NCBI GenBank assembly: GCA_036971475.1
Contig: JBAIZL010000008.1
Location: forward strand, 36,414,690 to 36,478,689
Source of the DNA: Prosapia bicincta
Taxonomy: Eukaryota; Arthropoda; Insecta; Hemiptera; Cercopidae
Direction of reading: 5' to 3'
DNA: 64,000 nt
Of the stretch, positions 46,390 to 61,424 are shown in pieces; position 1 is the stretch's first letter; every line of letters begins with the position of its first letter. Position numbers and translations under genes: made by a program. The notes beneath the pieces were generated by a model that saw only the letters and a list, made by a program, of their open reading frames with translations, had not been told where the DNA came from and ran no database searches.

Positions 46390-49300
46390 TCTTCAACTGT
46401 TGTCTTACACCCTGTGAGTATATGACATGCACACAGTCTTCAATAGTTTTCTTACACCCTGTGAGTATATGACATGCACTCAGTCTTCAATAGTTTTCTT
46501 ACACCCTGTGAGTATATGACATGCACACAGTCTTCAATAGTTGTCTTACACCCTGTGAGTATATGACATGCACACAGTCTTCAATAGTTTTCTTACATCC
46601 TGTGAGTATATGACATGCACACGGTCTTCAATAGTTTTCTTACACCCTGTGAGTATATGACATACACACAGTCTCCAATAGTTTTCTTACACCCTGTGAG
46701 TATATGACATGTACAGTCTTCATTAGTTTTCTTACACCCTGTGAGTATATGACATGCACACAGTCTTCATTAGTTTTCTTACACCCTGTGAGTATATGAC
46801 ATGCACACAGTCTCCAATAGTTTTCTTACACCCTGTGAGTATATGACATGCACACAGTCTTCAATAGTTTTCTTACACCCTGTGAGTATATGACATACAC
46901 ACAGTCTCCAATAGTTTTCTTACACCCTGTGAGTATATGACATGTACAGTCTTCATTAGTTTTCTTACACCCTGTGAGTATATGACATGCTCACAGTCTT
47001 CATTAGTTTTCTTACACCCTGTGAGTATATGACATGCACACAGTCTTCAATAGTTTTCTTACACCCTGTGAGTATATGACATGCACACAGTCTCCAATAG
47101 TTTTCTTACACCCTGTGAGTATATGACATGCACACAGTCTTCAATAGTTTTCTTACACCCTGTGAGTATATGACATACACACAGTCTCCAATAGTTTTCT
47201 TACACCCTGTGAGTATATGACATGTACAGTCTTCATTAGTTTTCTTACACCCTGTGAGTATATGACATGTACAGTCTTCATTAGTTTTCTTACAACCTGT
47301 GAGTATATGACATGCACACAGTCTTCAACTGTTGTCTTACACCCTGTGAGTATATGACATGCACACAGTCTTCAATAGTTTTCTTACACCCTGTGAGTAT
47401 ATGACATGCACTCAGTCTTCAATAGTTTTCTTACACCCTGTGAGTATATGACATGCACACAGTCTTCAATAGTTGTCTTACACCCTGTGAGTATATGACA
47501 TGCACACAGTCTTCAATAGTTTTCTTACACCCTGTGAGTATATGACATGCACACGGTCTTCAATAGTTTTCTTACACCCTGTGAGTATATGACATACACA
47601 CAGTCTCCAATAGTTTTCTTACACCCTGTGAGTATATGACATGTGCAGTCTTCATTAGTTTTCTTACACCCTGTGAGTATATGACATGCACACAGTCTTC
47701 ATTAGTTTTCTTACACCCTGTGAGTATATGACATGCACACAGTCTTCAATAGTTTTCTTACACCCTGTGAGTATATGACATGCACACATTCTCCAATAGT
47801 TTTCTTACACCCTGTGAGTATATGACATGCACACAGTCTTCAATAGTTTTCTTACACCCTGTGAGTATATGACATACACACAGTCTCCAATAGTTTTCTT
47901 ACACCCTGTGAGTATATGACATGTACAGTCTTCATTAGTTTTCTTACACCCTGTGAGTATATGACATGCACACAGTCTTCATTAGTTTTCTTACACCCTG
48001 TGAGTATATGACATGCACACAGTCTTCAATAGTTTTCTTACACCCTGTGAGTATATGACATGCACACAGTCTCCAATAGTTTTCTTACACCCTGTGAGTA
48101 TATGACATGCACACAGTCTTCAATAGTTTTCTTACACCCTGTGAGTATATGACATACACACAGTCTCCAATAGTTTTCTTACACCCTGTGAGTATATGAC
48201 GTGTACAGTCTTCATTAGTTTTCTTACACCCTGTGAGTATATGACATGCACACAGTCTTCAATAGTTTTCTTGCACCCTGTGAGTATATGACATACACAC
48301 AGTCTCCAATAGTTTTCTTACACCCTGTGAGTATATGACATGTACAGTCTTCATTAGTTTTCTTACACCCTGTGAGTATATGACATGCACACAGTCTTCA
48401 ATAGTTTTCTTACACCCTGTGAGTATATGACATGTACAGTCTTCAATAGTTTTCTTACACCCTGTGAGTATATGACATGCACACAGTCTTCAATAGTTTT
48501 CTTACACCCTGTGAGTATATGACATACACACAGTCTCCAATAGTTTTCTTACACCCCGTGAGTATATGACATGTACAGTCTCCAATAGTTTTCTTACACC
48601 CTGTGAGTATATGACATGTACAGTCTCCAATAGTTTTCTTACACCCTGTGAGTATATGACATGCACACAGTCTTCAATAGTTTTCTTACACCCTGTGAGT
48701 ATATGACATACACACAGTCTCCAATAGTTTTCTTACACCCTGTGAGTATATGACATGTACAGTCTCCAATAGTTTTCTTACACCCTGTGAGTATATGACA
48801 TGCACACAGTCTTCAATAGTTTTCTTACACCCTGTGAGTATATGACATGTACAGTCTCCAATAGTTTTCTTACACCCTGTGAGTATATGACATGTACAGT
48901 CTCCAATAGTTTTCTTACACCCTGTGAGTATATGACATGCACACAGTCTTCAATAGTTTTCTTACACCCTGTGAGTATATGACATACACACAGTCTCCAA
49001 TAGTTTTCTTACACCCTGTGAGTATATGACATGTACAGTCTTCATTAGTTTTCTTACTCCCTGTGAGTATATGACATACACACAGTCTCCAATAGTTTTC
49101 TTACACCCTGTGAGTATATGACATGTACAGTCTTCAATAGTTTTCTTACACCCTGTGAGTATATGACATGCACACAGTCTTCAATAGTTTTCTTACACCC
49201 TGTGAGTATATGACATACACACAGTCTCCAATAGTTTTCTTACACCCTGTGAGTATATGACATGTACAGTCTCCAATAGTTTTCTTACACCCTGTGAGTA

Positions 49301-52300
49301 TATGACATGCACACAGTCTTCAATAGTTTTCTTACACCCTGTGAGTATATGACATACACACAGTCTCCAATAGTTTTCTTACACCCTGTGAGTATATAAC
49401 ATGTACAGTCTCCAATAGTTTTCTTACACCCTGTGAGTATATGACATGTACAGTCTCCAATAGTTTTCTTACACCCTGTGAGTATATGACATGCACACAG
49501 TCTTCAATAGTTTTCTTACACCCTGTGAGTATATGACATGTACAGTCTTCAATAGTTTTCTTACACCCTGTGAGTATATGACATACACACAGTCTCCAAT
49601 AGTTTTCTTACACCCTGTGAGTATATGACATGTACAGTCTCCAATAGTTTTCTTACACCCTGTGAGTATATGACATGCACACAGTCTTCAATAGTTTTCT
49701 TACACCCTGTGAGTATATGACATGTACAGTCTCCAATAGTTTTCTTACACCCTGTGAGTATATGACATGTACAGTCTCCAATAGTTTTCTTACACCCTGT
49801 GAGTATATGACATGCACACAGTCTCCAATAGTTTTCTTACACCCTGTGAGTATATGACATGTACAGTCTTCATTAGTTTTCTTACTCCCTGTGAGTATAT
49901 GACATACACACAGTCTCCAATAGTTTTCTTACACCCTGTGAGTATATGACATGTACAGTCTTCAATAGTTTTCTTACACCCTGTGAGTATATGACATGCA
50001 CACAGTCTTCAATAGTTTTCTTACACCCTGTGAGTATATGACATACACACAGTCTCCAATAGTTTTCTTACACCCTGTGAGTATATGACATGTACAGTCT
50101 CCAATAGTTTTCTTACACCCTGTGAGTATATGACATGTACAGTCTCCAATAGTTTTCTTACACCCTGTGAGTATATGACATGCACACAGTCTTCAATAGT
50201 TTTCTTACACCCTGTGAGTATATGACATACACACAGTCTCCAATAGTTTTCTTACACCCTGTGAGTATATGACATGTACAGTCTCCAATAGTTTTCTTAC
50301 ACCCTGTGAGTATATGACATGCACACAATCTTCAATAGTTTTCTTACACCCTGTGAGTATATGACATACACACAGTCTTCAATAGTTTTCTTACACCCTG
50401 TGAGTATATGACATGCACACAGTCTTCAATAGTTTTCTTACACCCTGTGAGTATATGACATGTACAGTCTCCAATAGTTTTCTTACACCCTGTGAGTATG
50501 TGACATGTACAGTCTTCATTAGTTTTCTTACACCCTGTGAGTATATGACATGCACACAGTCTTCAATAGTTTTCTTACACCCTGTGAGTATATGACATAC
50601 ACACAGTCTCCAATAGTTTTCTTACACCCTGTGAGTATATGACATGTACAGTCTCCAATAGTTTTCTTACACCCTGTGAGTATATGACATGCACACAGTC
50701 TTCAATAGTTTTCTTACACCCTGTGAGTATATGACATACACACTGTCTTCAATAGTTTTCTTACACCCTGTGAGTATATGACATGTACAGTCTCCAATAG
50801 TTTTCTTACACCCTGTGAGTATATGACATGTACAGTCTCCAATAGTTTTCTTACACCCTGTGAGTATATGACATGCACACAGTCTTCAATAGTTTTCTTA
50901 CACCCTGTGAGTATATGACATACACACAGTCTCCAATAGTTTTCTTACACCCTGTGAGTATATGACATGTACAGTCTTCATTAGTTTTCTTACTCCCTGT
51001 GAGTATATGACATACACACAGTCTCCAATAGTTTTCTTACACCCTGTGAGTATATGACATGTACAGTCTTCAATAGTTTTCTTACACCCTGTGAGTATAT
51101 GACATGCACACAGTCTTCAATAGTTTTCTTACACCCTGTGAGTATATGACATACACACAGTCTCCAATAGTTTTCTTACACCCTGTGAGTATATGACATG
51201 TACAGTCTCCAATAGTTTTCTTACACCCTGTGAGTATATGACATGCACACAGTCTTCAATAGTTTTCTTACACCCTGTGAGTATATGACATACACACAGT
51301 CTCCAATAGTTTTCTTACACCCTGTGAGTATATAACATGTACAGTCTCCAATAGTTTTCTTACACCCTGTGAGTATATGACATGTACAGTCTCCAATAGT
51401 TTTCTTACACCCTGTGAGTATATGACATGCACACAGTCTTCAATAGTTTTCTTACACCCTGTGAGTATATGACATGTACAGTCTTCAATAGTTTTCTTAC
51501 ACCCTGTGAGTATATGACATACACACAGTCTCCAATAGTTTTCTTACACCCTGTGAGTATATGACATGTACAGTCTCCAATAGTTTTCTTACACCCTGTG
51601 AGTATATGACATGCACACAGTCTTCAATAGTTTTCTTACACCCTGTGAGTATATGACATGTACAGTCTCCAATAGTTTTCTTACACCCTGTGAGTATATG
51701 ACATGTACAGTCTCCAATAGTTTTCTTACACCCTGTGAGTATATGACATGCACACAGTCTCCAATAGTTTTCTTACACCCTGTGAGTATATGACATGTAC
51801 AGTCTTCATTAGTTTTCTTACTCCCTGTGAGTATATGACATACACACAGTCTCCAATAGTTTTCTTACACCCTGTGAGTATATGACATGTACAGTCTTCA
51901 ATAGTTTTCTTACACCCTGTGAGTATATGACATGCACACAGTCTTCAATAGTTTTCTTACACCCTGTGAGTATATGACATACACACAGTCTCCAATAGTT
52001 TTCTTACACCCTGTGAGTATATGACATGTACAGTCTCCAATAGTTTTCTTACACCCTGTGAGTATATGACATGTACAGTCTCCAATAGTTTTCTTACACC
52101 CTGTGAGTATATGACATGCACACAGTCTTCAATAGTTTTCTTACACCCTGTGAGTATATGACATACACACAGTCTCCAATAGTTTTCTTACACCCTGTGA
52201 ATATATGACATGTACAGTCTCCAATAGTTTTCTTACACCCTGTGAGTATATGACATGCACACAATCTTCAATAGTTTTCTTACACCCTGTGAGTATATGA

Positions 52301-55300
52301 CATACACACAGTCTTCAATAGTTTTCTTACACCCTGTGAGTATATGACATGCACACAGTCTTCAATAGTTTTCTTACACCCTGTGAGTATATGACATGTA
52401 CAGTCTCCAATAGTTTTCTTACACCCTGTGAGTATGTGACATGTACAGTCTTCATTAGTTTTCTTACACCCTGTGAGTATATGACATGCACACAGTCTTC
52501 AATAGTTTTCTTACACCCTGTGAGTATATGACATACACACAGTCTCCAATAGTTTTCTTACACCCTGTGAGTATATGACATGTACAGTCTTCATTAGTTT
52601 TCTTACACCCTGTGAGTATATGACATGCACACAGTCTTCAATAGTTTTCTTACACCCTGTGAGTATATGACATACACACAGTCTCCAATAGTTTTCTTAC
52701 ACCCTGTGAGTATATGACATGCACACAGTCTTCAATAGTTTTCTTACACCCTGTGAGTATATGATATACACACAGTCTCCAATAGTTTTCTTACACCCTG
52801 TGAGTATATGACATGTACAGTCTTCATTAGTTTTCTTACACCCTGTGAGTATATGACATGCACACAGTCTTCAATAGTTTTCTTACACCCTGTGAGTATA
52901 TGACATGCACACAGTCTTCATTAGTTTTCTTACACCCTGTGAGTATATGACATGCACACAGTCTTCAATAGTTTTCTTACACCCTGTGAGTATATGACAT
53001 GCACACAGTCTCCAATAGTTTTCTTACACCCTGTGAGTATATGACATGCACACAGTCTTCAATAGTTTTCTTACACCCTGTGAGTATATGACATACACAC
53101 AGTCTCCAATAGTTTTCTTACACCCTGTGAGTATATGACATGTACAGTCTTCATTAGTTTTCTTACACCCTGTGAGTATATGACATGCACACAGTCTTCA
53201 ATAGTTTTCTTACACCCTGTGAGTATATGACATACACACAGTCTCCAATAGTTTTCTTACACCCTGTGAGTATATGACATGTACAGTCTTCATTAGTTGT
53301 CTTACACCCTGTGAGTATATGACATGCACACAGTCTCCAATAGTTTTCTTACACCCTGTGAGTATATGACATGTACAGTCTTCATTAGTTTTCTTACACC
53401 CTGTGAGTATATGACATGTACAGTCTCCAATAGTTTTCTTACACCCTGTGAGTATATGACATGTACAGTCTTCATTAGTTTTCTTACACCCTGTGAGTAT
53501 ATGACATGCACACAGTCTTCAATAGTTTTCTTACACCCTGTGAGTATATGACATACACACAGTCTTCAATAGTTTTCTTACACCCTGTGAGTATATGACA
53601 TACACACAGTCTCCAATAGTTTTCTTACTCCCTGTGAGTATATGACATGCACACAGTCTTCAATAGTTTTTTTACAACCTGTGAGTATATGACATGTACA
53701 CAGTCTTCAATAGTTTTCTTACACCCTGTGAGTATATGACCTGCACACAGTCTTCATTAGTTTTCTTACTCCCTGTGAGTATATGACATGCACACAGTCT
53801 TCAATAGTTTTCTTACACCCTGTGAGTATATGACATGTACAGTCTCCAATAGTTTTCTTACACCCTGTGAGTATATGACATACACACAGTCTCCAATAGT
53901 TTTCTTACACCCTGTGAGTATATGACATGTACAGTCTCCAATAGTTTTCTTACACCCTGTGAGTATATGACATGCACACAGTCTTCAATAGTTTTCTTAC
54001 ACCCTGTGAGTATATGACATGTACAGTCTCCAATAGTTTTCTTACACCCTGTGAGTATATGACATGTACAGTCTCCAATAGTTTTCTTACACCCTGTGAG
54101 TATATGACATGCACACAGTCTTCAATAGTTTTCTTACACCCTGTGAGTATATGACATACACACAGTCTCCAATAGTTTTCTTACACCCTGTGAGTATATG
54201 ACATGTACAGTCTTCATTAGTTTTCTTACTCCCTGTGAGTATATGACATACACACAGTCTCCAATAGTTTTCTTACACCCTGTGAGTATATGACATGTAC
54301 AGTCTTCAATAGTTTTCTTACACCCTGTGAGTATATGACATGCACACAGTCTTCAATAGTTTTCTTACACCCTGTGAGTATATGACATACACACAGTCTC
54401 CAATAGTTTTCTTACACCCTGTGAGTATATGACATGTACAGTCTCCAATAGTTTTCTTACACCCTGTGAGTATATGACATGCACACAGTCTTCAATAGTT
54501 TTCTTACACCCTGTGAGTATATGACATACACACAGTCTCCAATAGTTTTCTTACACCCTGTGAGTATATGACATGTACAGTCTCCAATAGTTTTCTTACA
54601 CCCTGTGAGTATATGACATGTACAGTCTCCAATAGTTTTCTTACACCCTGTGAGTATATGACATGCACACAGTCTTCAATAGTTTTCTTACACCCTGTGA
54701 GTATATGACATGTACAGTCTTCAATAGTTTTCTTACACCCTGTGAGTATATGACATACACACAGTCTCCAATAGTTTTCTTACACCCTGTGAGTATATGA
54801 CATGTACAGTCTCCAATAGTTTTCTTACACCCTGTGAGTATATGACATGCACACAGTCTTCAATAGTTTTCTTACACCCTGTGAGTATATGACATGTACA
54901 GTCTCCAATAGTTTTCTTACACCCTGTGAGTATATGACATGTACAGTCTCCAATAGTTTTCTTACACCCTGTGAGTATATGACATGCACACAGTCTCCAA
55001 TAGTTTTCTTACACCCTGTGAGTATATGACATGTACAGTCTTCATTAGTTTTCTTACTCCCTGTGAGTATATGACATACACACAGTCTCCAATAGTTTTC
55101 TTACACCCTGTGAGTATATGACATGTACAGTCTTCAATAGTTTTCTTACACCCTGTGAGTATATGACATGCACACAGTCTTCAATAGTTTTCTTACACCC
55201 TGTGAGTATATGACATACACACAGTGTCCAATAGTTTTCTTACACCCTGTGAGTATATGACATGTACAGTCTCCAATAGTTTTCTTACACCCTGTGAGTA

Positions 55301-58300
55301 TATGACATGTACAGTCTCCAATAGTTTTCTTACACCCTGTGAGTATATGACATGCACACAGTCTTCAATAGTTTTCTTACACCCTGTGAGTATATGACAT
55401 ACACACAGTCTCCAATAGTTTTCTTACACCCTGTGAGTATATGACATGTACAGTCTCCAATAGTTTTCTTACACCCTGTGAGTATATGACATGCACACAA
55501 TCTTCAATAGTTTTCTTACACCCTGTGAGTATATGACATACACACAGTCTTCAATAGTTTTCTTACACCCTGTGAGTATATGACATGCACACAGTCTTCA
55601 ATAGTTTTCTTACACCCTGTGAGTATATGACATGTACAGTCTTCATTAGTTTTCTTACACCCTGTGAGTATATGACATGCACACAGTCTTCAATAGTTTT
55701 CTTACACCCTGTGAGTATATGACATACACACAGTCTCCAATAGTTTTCTTACACCCTGTGAGTATATGACATGTACAGTCTTCATTAGTTTTCTTACACC
55801 CTGTGAGTATATGACATGCACACAGTCTTCAATAGTTTTCTTACACCCTGTGAGTATATGACATACACACAGTCTCCAATAGTTTTCTTACACCCTGTGA
55901 GTATATGACATGCACACAGTCTTCAATAGTTTTCTTACACCCTGTGAGTATATGATATACACACAGTCTCCAATAGTTTTCTTACACCCTGTGAGTATAT
56001 GACATGTACAGTCTTCATTAGTTTTCTTACACCCTGTGAGTATATGACATGCACACAGTCTTCAATAGTTTTCTTACACCCTGTGAGTATATGACATGCA
56101 CACAGTCTTCATTAGTTTTCTTACACCCTGTGAGTATATGACATGCACACAGTCTTCATTAGTTTTCTTACACCCTGTGAGTATATGACATGCACACAGT
56201 CTCCAATAGTTTTCTTACACCCTGTGAGTATATGACATGCACACAGTCTTCAATAGTTTTCTTACACCCTGTGAGTATATGACATACACACAGTCTCCAA
56301 TAGTTTTCTTACACCCTGTGAGTATATGACATGTACAGTCTTCATTAGTTTTCTTACACCCTGTGAGTATATGACATGCACACAGTCTTCAATAGTTTTC
56401 TTACACCCTGTGAGTATATGACATACACACAGTCTCCAATAGTTTTCTTACACCCTGTGAGTATATGACATGTACAGTCTTCATTAGTTTTCTTACACCC
56501 TGTGAGTATATGACATGCACACAGTCTCCAATAGTTTTCTTACACCCTGTGAGTATATGACATGTACAGTCTTCATTAGTTTTCTTACACCCTGTGAGTA
56601 TATGACATGCACACAGTCTTCAATAGTTTTCTTACACCCTGTGAGTATATGACATGTACAGTCTCCAATAGTTTTCTTACACCCTGTGAGTATATGACAT
56701 GTACAGTCTTCATTAGTTTTCTTACACCCTGTGAGTATATGACATGCACACAGTCTTCAATAGTTTTCTTACACCCTGTGAGTATATGACATACACACAG
56801 TCTTCAATAGTTTTCTTACACCCTGTGAGTATATGACATACACACAGTCTCCAATAGTTTTCTTACTCCCTGTGAGTATATGACTTGCACACAGTCTTCA
56901 ATAGTTTTTTTACAACCTGTGAGTATATGACATGTACACAGTCTTCAATAGTTTTCTTACACCCTGTGAGTATATGACCTGCACACAGTCTTCATTAGTT
57001 TTCTTACTCCCTGTGAGTATATGACATGCACACAGTCTTCAATAGTTTTCTTACAACCTGTGAGTATATGACATGTACACAGTCTTCAATAGTTTTCTTA
57101 CACCCTGTGAGTATATGACATGCACACAGTCTTCAATGGTTTTCTTACACCCTGTGAGTATATGACATGCACACAGTCTTCAATAGTTTTCTTACACCCT
57201 GTGAGTATATGACATGCACACAGTCTTCAATAGTATTCTTACACCCTGTGAGTATATGACATGCACACAGTCTTCAATAGTTTTCTTACTCCCTGTGAGT
57301 ATATGACATGCACACAGTCTTCAATAGTTTTCTTACAACTTGTGAGTATATGACATGTACACAGTCTTCAATAGTTTTCTTACAACTTGTGAGTATATGA
57401 CATGTACACAGTCTTCATTAGTTTTCTTACAACCTGTGAGTATATGACATGTACACAGTCTTCATTAGTTTTCTTACACCCTGTGAGTATATGACATGCA
57501 CACAGTCTTCAATAGTTTTCTTACACCCTGTGAGTATATGACATGCACACAGTCTTCAATAGTTTTCTTACACCCTGTGAGTATATGACATGTACACAGT
57601 CTTCATTAGTTTTCTTACAACCTGTGAGTATATGACATGTACACAGTCTTCATTAGTTTTCTTACAACCTGTGAGTATATGACATGCACACAGTCTTCAT
57701 TAGTTTTCTTACACCCTGTGAGTATATGACATGCACACAGTCTTCAATAGTTTTCTTACACCCTGTGAGTATATGACATGTACACAGTCTTCATTAGTTT
57801 TCTTACACCCTGTGAGTATATGACATGCACACAGTCTTCAATAGTTTTCTTACACCCTGTGAGTATATGACATGCACACAGTCTTCAATAGTTTTCTTAC
57901 ACCCTGTGAGTATATGACATGTACACAGTCTTCATTAGTTTTCTTACAACCTGTGAGTATATGACATGTACACAGTCTTCATTAGTTTTCTTACAACCTG
58001 TGAGTATATGACATGCACACAGTCTTCAATAGTTTTCTTACAACTTGTGAGTATATGACATGTACACAGTCTTCAATAGTTTTCTTACAACTTGTGAGTA
58101 TATGACATGTACACAGTCTTCATTAGTTTTCTTACAACCTGTGAGTATATGACATGTACACAGTCTTCATTAGTTTTCTTACACCCTGTGAGTATATGAC
58201 ATGCACACAGTCTTCAATAGTTTTCTTACACCCTGTGAGTATATGACATGCACACAGTCTTCAATAGTTTTCTTACACCCTGTGAGTATATGACATGCAC

Positions 58301-58880
58301 ACAGTCTCCAATAGTTTTCTTACACCCTGTGAGTATATGACATGTACACAGTCTTCATTAGTTTTCTTACAACCTGTGAGTATATGACATGTACACAGTC
58401 TTCATTAGTTTTCTTACACCCTGTGAGTATATGACATGCACACAGTCTTCAATAGTTTTCTTACACCCTGTGAGTATATGACATGCACACAGTCTTCAAT
58501 AGTTTTCTTACACCCTGTGAGTATATGACATGCACACAGTCTTCAATAGTATTCTTACACCCTGTGAGTATATGACATGCACACAGTCTTCAATAGTTTT
58601 CTTACTCCCTGTGAGTATATGACATGCACACAGTCTTCAATAGTTTTCTTACAACTTGTGAGTATATGACATGTACACAGTCTTCAATAGTTTTCTTACA
58701 ACTTGTGAGTATATGACATGTACACAGTCTTCAATAGTTTTCTTACAACTTGTGAGTATATGACATGTACACAGTCTTCATTAGTTTTCTTACAACCTGT
58801 GAGTATATGACATGTACACAGTCTTCAATAGTTTTCTTACACCCTGTGAGTATATGACATGTACACAGACTTCATTAGTT
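46390..58880. repeat. 12.5-kb satellite of 45/47-bp units
   Basis: About 270 head-to-tail units built on TTTTCTTACACCCTGTGAG and TATATGACATG. Units differ in the linker (ATGCACACAGTC or ATACACACAGTC, 47 bp; ATGTACAGTC, 45 bp), in CTTCAATAG, CTCCAATAG or CTTCATTAG, and towards the right end in ACAACCTG and ACAACTTG. Higher-order copies: 49675-50595 recurs at 51611-52531 (offset 1936) and 48800-49857 recurs at 53972-55029 (offset 5172). Open frames of 60-75 residues repeat with the units and are not genes. Confidence 0.98.
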
Positions 58881-58933
58881 TAAAGCGACTTAAATAGAAC
58901 ACATATGTAAATATTTTGTAATACTACGTCACG

Positions 58934-59215
58934 CTACAGCCCGGGGTGGGCTTTGGCTTTCTTAACAATGTCCTGCCAGGCACGTCTGTCTAAAGCCTTC
59001 CATTTCCATGCTGTAATGCTGAGTATCCTTAAATCTTCCTCAAGGTCTTGTAGCCATCGTCTTCTTGGTCGGGCAACTATTCTTTTGCCAATCATAGTGC
59101 CATGTAAAAGTTTGTTCAGTATTCTATTGGTGGGCATTCTTATGATGTGACCCAACTATTCTAGACATCGTCTTTTAATAAACTGGATCACATTTGCATC
59201 TTTCTATAAGGAATA
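58934..59215 (-). pseudogene. LINE reverse transcriptase C-terminal fragment
   Basis: On the minus strand: VIQFIKRRCLE, a stop, LGHIIRMPTNRI, ARPRRRWLQDLEEDL, W-KALDRRAWQDIVKKAKAH and GL. This is the usual tail of LINE polymerases (LGHV-RM ... GRPR-RW-D-V--DL ... A-DR--WR). It lies at the right edge of the satellite. Confidence 0.8.
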
Positions 59216-59514
59216 CAACTCAGCATTTGATTGAAGATTTCATGCATTTGTATAGTATTAATTATAAAATAATTGGAAATTTCAATATAGATTTACTTTT
59301 GTAAATAATGTTTAACATTAAAATCTTGTTAGTGCTTTATTAGTAGTAAATTATTCTAACTGGCGTGTTATAAATGTTAATGTTCTGTAATAACTGATTC
59401 CAGTAAATTATTCTAACTGGCGTGTTATAAATGTTAATGTTCTGTAATAACTGATTCCAGTAAATTATAATTAAATTAAGAGGTGGAGTGAGAAGTTTAA
59501 TTATTTGTTTGCAG
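59216..59514. other. AT-rich DNA with one direct repeat
   Basis: A 59-bp unit containing TTCTAACTGGCGTGTTATAA is present twice in tandem (59345-59403, 59404-59462). Confidence 0.7.
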
Positions 59515-59735
59515 TTTTTGTGTTGTACATCTTGAGGTTTTTTATAAATTATTGCTTTTGGTATCACTTGGAAAAAAACCACTACTTACTGATATTTTTC
59601 AACAGACGCAAAGTCTTGCCCGTAACCCACAGCATTGAACAATGCACTGACCTACTGTGAAACACATCTGCTGAAAAATATCAGTAAGTAGTGGTTTTTT
59701 TGTCAAGCGATACCAAAAGTAGTAATTATTTGTAT
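59515..59735 (+). mobile_element. PLE-terminal foldback, family D copy 2
   Basis: Aligns with 1-235 over its whole length, starting with TTGTGTTGTACATCTTGAGG. Arms TTACTGATATTTTTC and GAAAAATATCAGTAA are perfect complements. Confidence 0.65.
59630..59673 (+). ncRNA. Hammerhead-like junction motif, family D copy 2
   Basis: Stem I CAGCA with UGCUG (five pairs), linker UUGAACAAU, stem II GCACU with ACUGU (one mismatch), GAAA, CACAU, C. Confidence 0.3.
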
Positions 59736-60084
59736 ATTTAATTTTCAAAAGCACAAATCTTATAAGTGTGCATTTATGTATATAAATTATATGTGCTTTA
59801 ATGTTTAGAACATTTTAATTCTAATGTCAATAGTATGTAGGCTTGTGCTGTATTTTGTTACTTAATTTCAGTACTCTAGCAATTAGGAATAGTGTACAAT
59901 TTTATGTACAAAATAAAATTCTTTAACATTTGCGTGTTTATCTGTTCTCATGAGATCAATGTGATAAAGCCATTAGGCCAATGAAATATATTTAACTTTG
60001 TAAAAGTTAATATATTAAAATCAATTCACTACTATAGCGATAATTATTTTATGCAACTTCACATAAAACTATAAAAAGTAAACA
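59736..60084. other. Upstream region of gene 3
   Basis: AT-rich. TATAAAAAG at 60071 is only 14 bp before the ATG, too close for an ordinary promoter with a normal leader. Confidence 0.35.
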
Positions 60085-61388
60085 ATGAAATATTTATTGT
60101 CTTTGTTCTTTTTAATTTTTTATGTAACGCTCAGTTTGGGCAAGTTCACCCCTAAAGGCTCAGATTATTTCACATCAACATGGACTACTTCAGAATTGCG
60201 AGGAGTATCTTCAGAAGATTCTCAATATTTGAGGGATTGGAAAGAAGGTAAACACAAAAAAACAATGAATAAAGATGACAAAACAATGGTTTTCCAGAAA
60301 AGATTAAGAAACAAGAGGATTCGACATAGGGTGAGATTACATTTACATATTTTTAGCTTCAAAACAAGTAAAATATTTAAACTTTATTAAATGTTTATTT
60401 GTTATAAATTAGATTTAAATGCAAAAACTCTTAATTAGTGGATTGAATTTGTAATTTTATTTTTAAATATGGTATTAAATCATTATTTTGTATTCTTCAA
60501 TAATTGGTTGTGCTTATGAAAGTAAATTTCCCTATTTAATATACTATTAGCTGTTTTCCTTTAAAACATAATGGTACACTATTTATTAAAATTGACTGAC
60601 ATATTTAGGCCTAATAGAATAAAACTTGATTGTTAATTAATAACATAAACACTAAAACTACAAAAACCATTTGGAAAGTATTATAATCCAGCCACAGTTT
60701 TATTCTAAAATTGTTGTCACAAGTCAAAAAATATGTAAATAATGCAAATGATTTGAAACAGAAGTTATTTATTTTAAAATGTGACTAAGCTTTGCTTTAT
60801 ATATCTTCTTAGTAAACAAAAACTAATAAAGCACCAAGTACACAATATTTTTAATCAGTGTTTTAAATATTACTGATTGCAATGTCATTAAATATATCAT
60901 AAAATCTCAACTAAATATGTGAATATAATGTGCTTTCTGGCTTAAAATATTAAATACAATATTTTGAAATTGAAATCAGACAATAGCAATAAACTACTAT
61001 TAGATTTATTAAATTAATTTTTTCTAGATTTTGCATTAAATAAAAAATATATAATGGTTAACTTTAAGCAGTTATGAGATTATTTACCTAATTTCAGATT
61101 ATATTGACTTATTTCAGAATAATTTATAATGATGTCAAAAATATGGTTGTTTAGTTTTTATTCTAGTCTATAGAAAAATCTATTTTGTTATTGGTGTTTG
61201 TTCAATATAGTGATAAAGGCATTTACAAAAATTAATTGCATTATTTGATGAATATTCAAGATCCAGAACTTAATTTTCAGCTTGTGTTAGGTGTTATCTT
61301 CCTAGAATTAACCTCTGATATTTTTATAAATAACAAAGTTATGTTATAATTATCATGTTGATAATTATATATATATATATATATATAT

Positions 61389-61424
<36 letters not shown>

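Noticed and set aside
48800..56789. Repeated 60-75 residue open frames
   Set aside because: They follow the satellite unit and exist on both strands; no start context or domain.
46390..58880. CRISPR-like regular repeats
   Set aside because: Units are head-to-tail without unique spacers, and the genome is eukaryotic with introns. It is a satellite.
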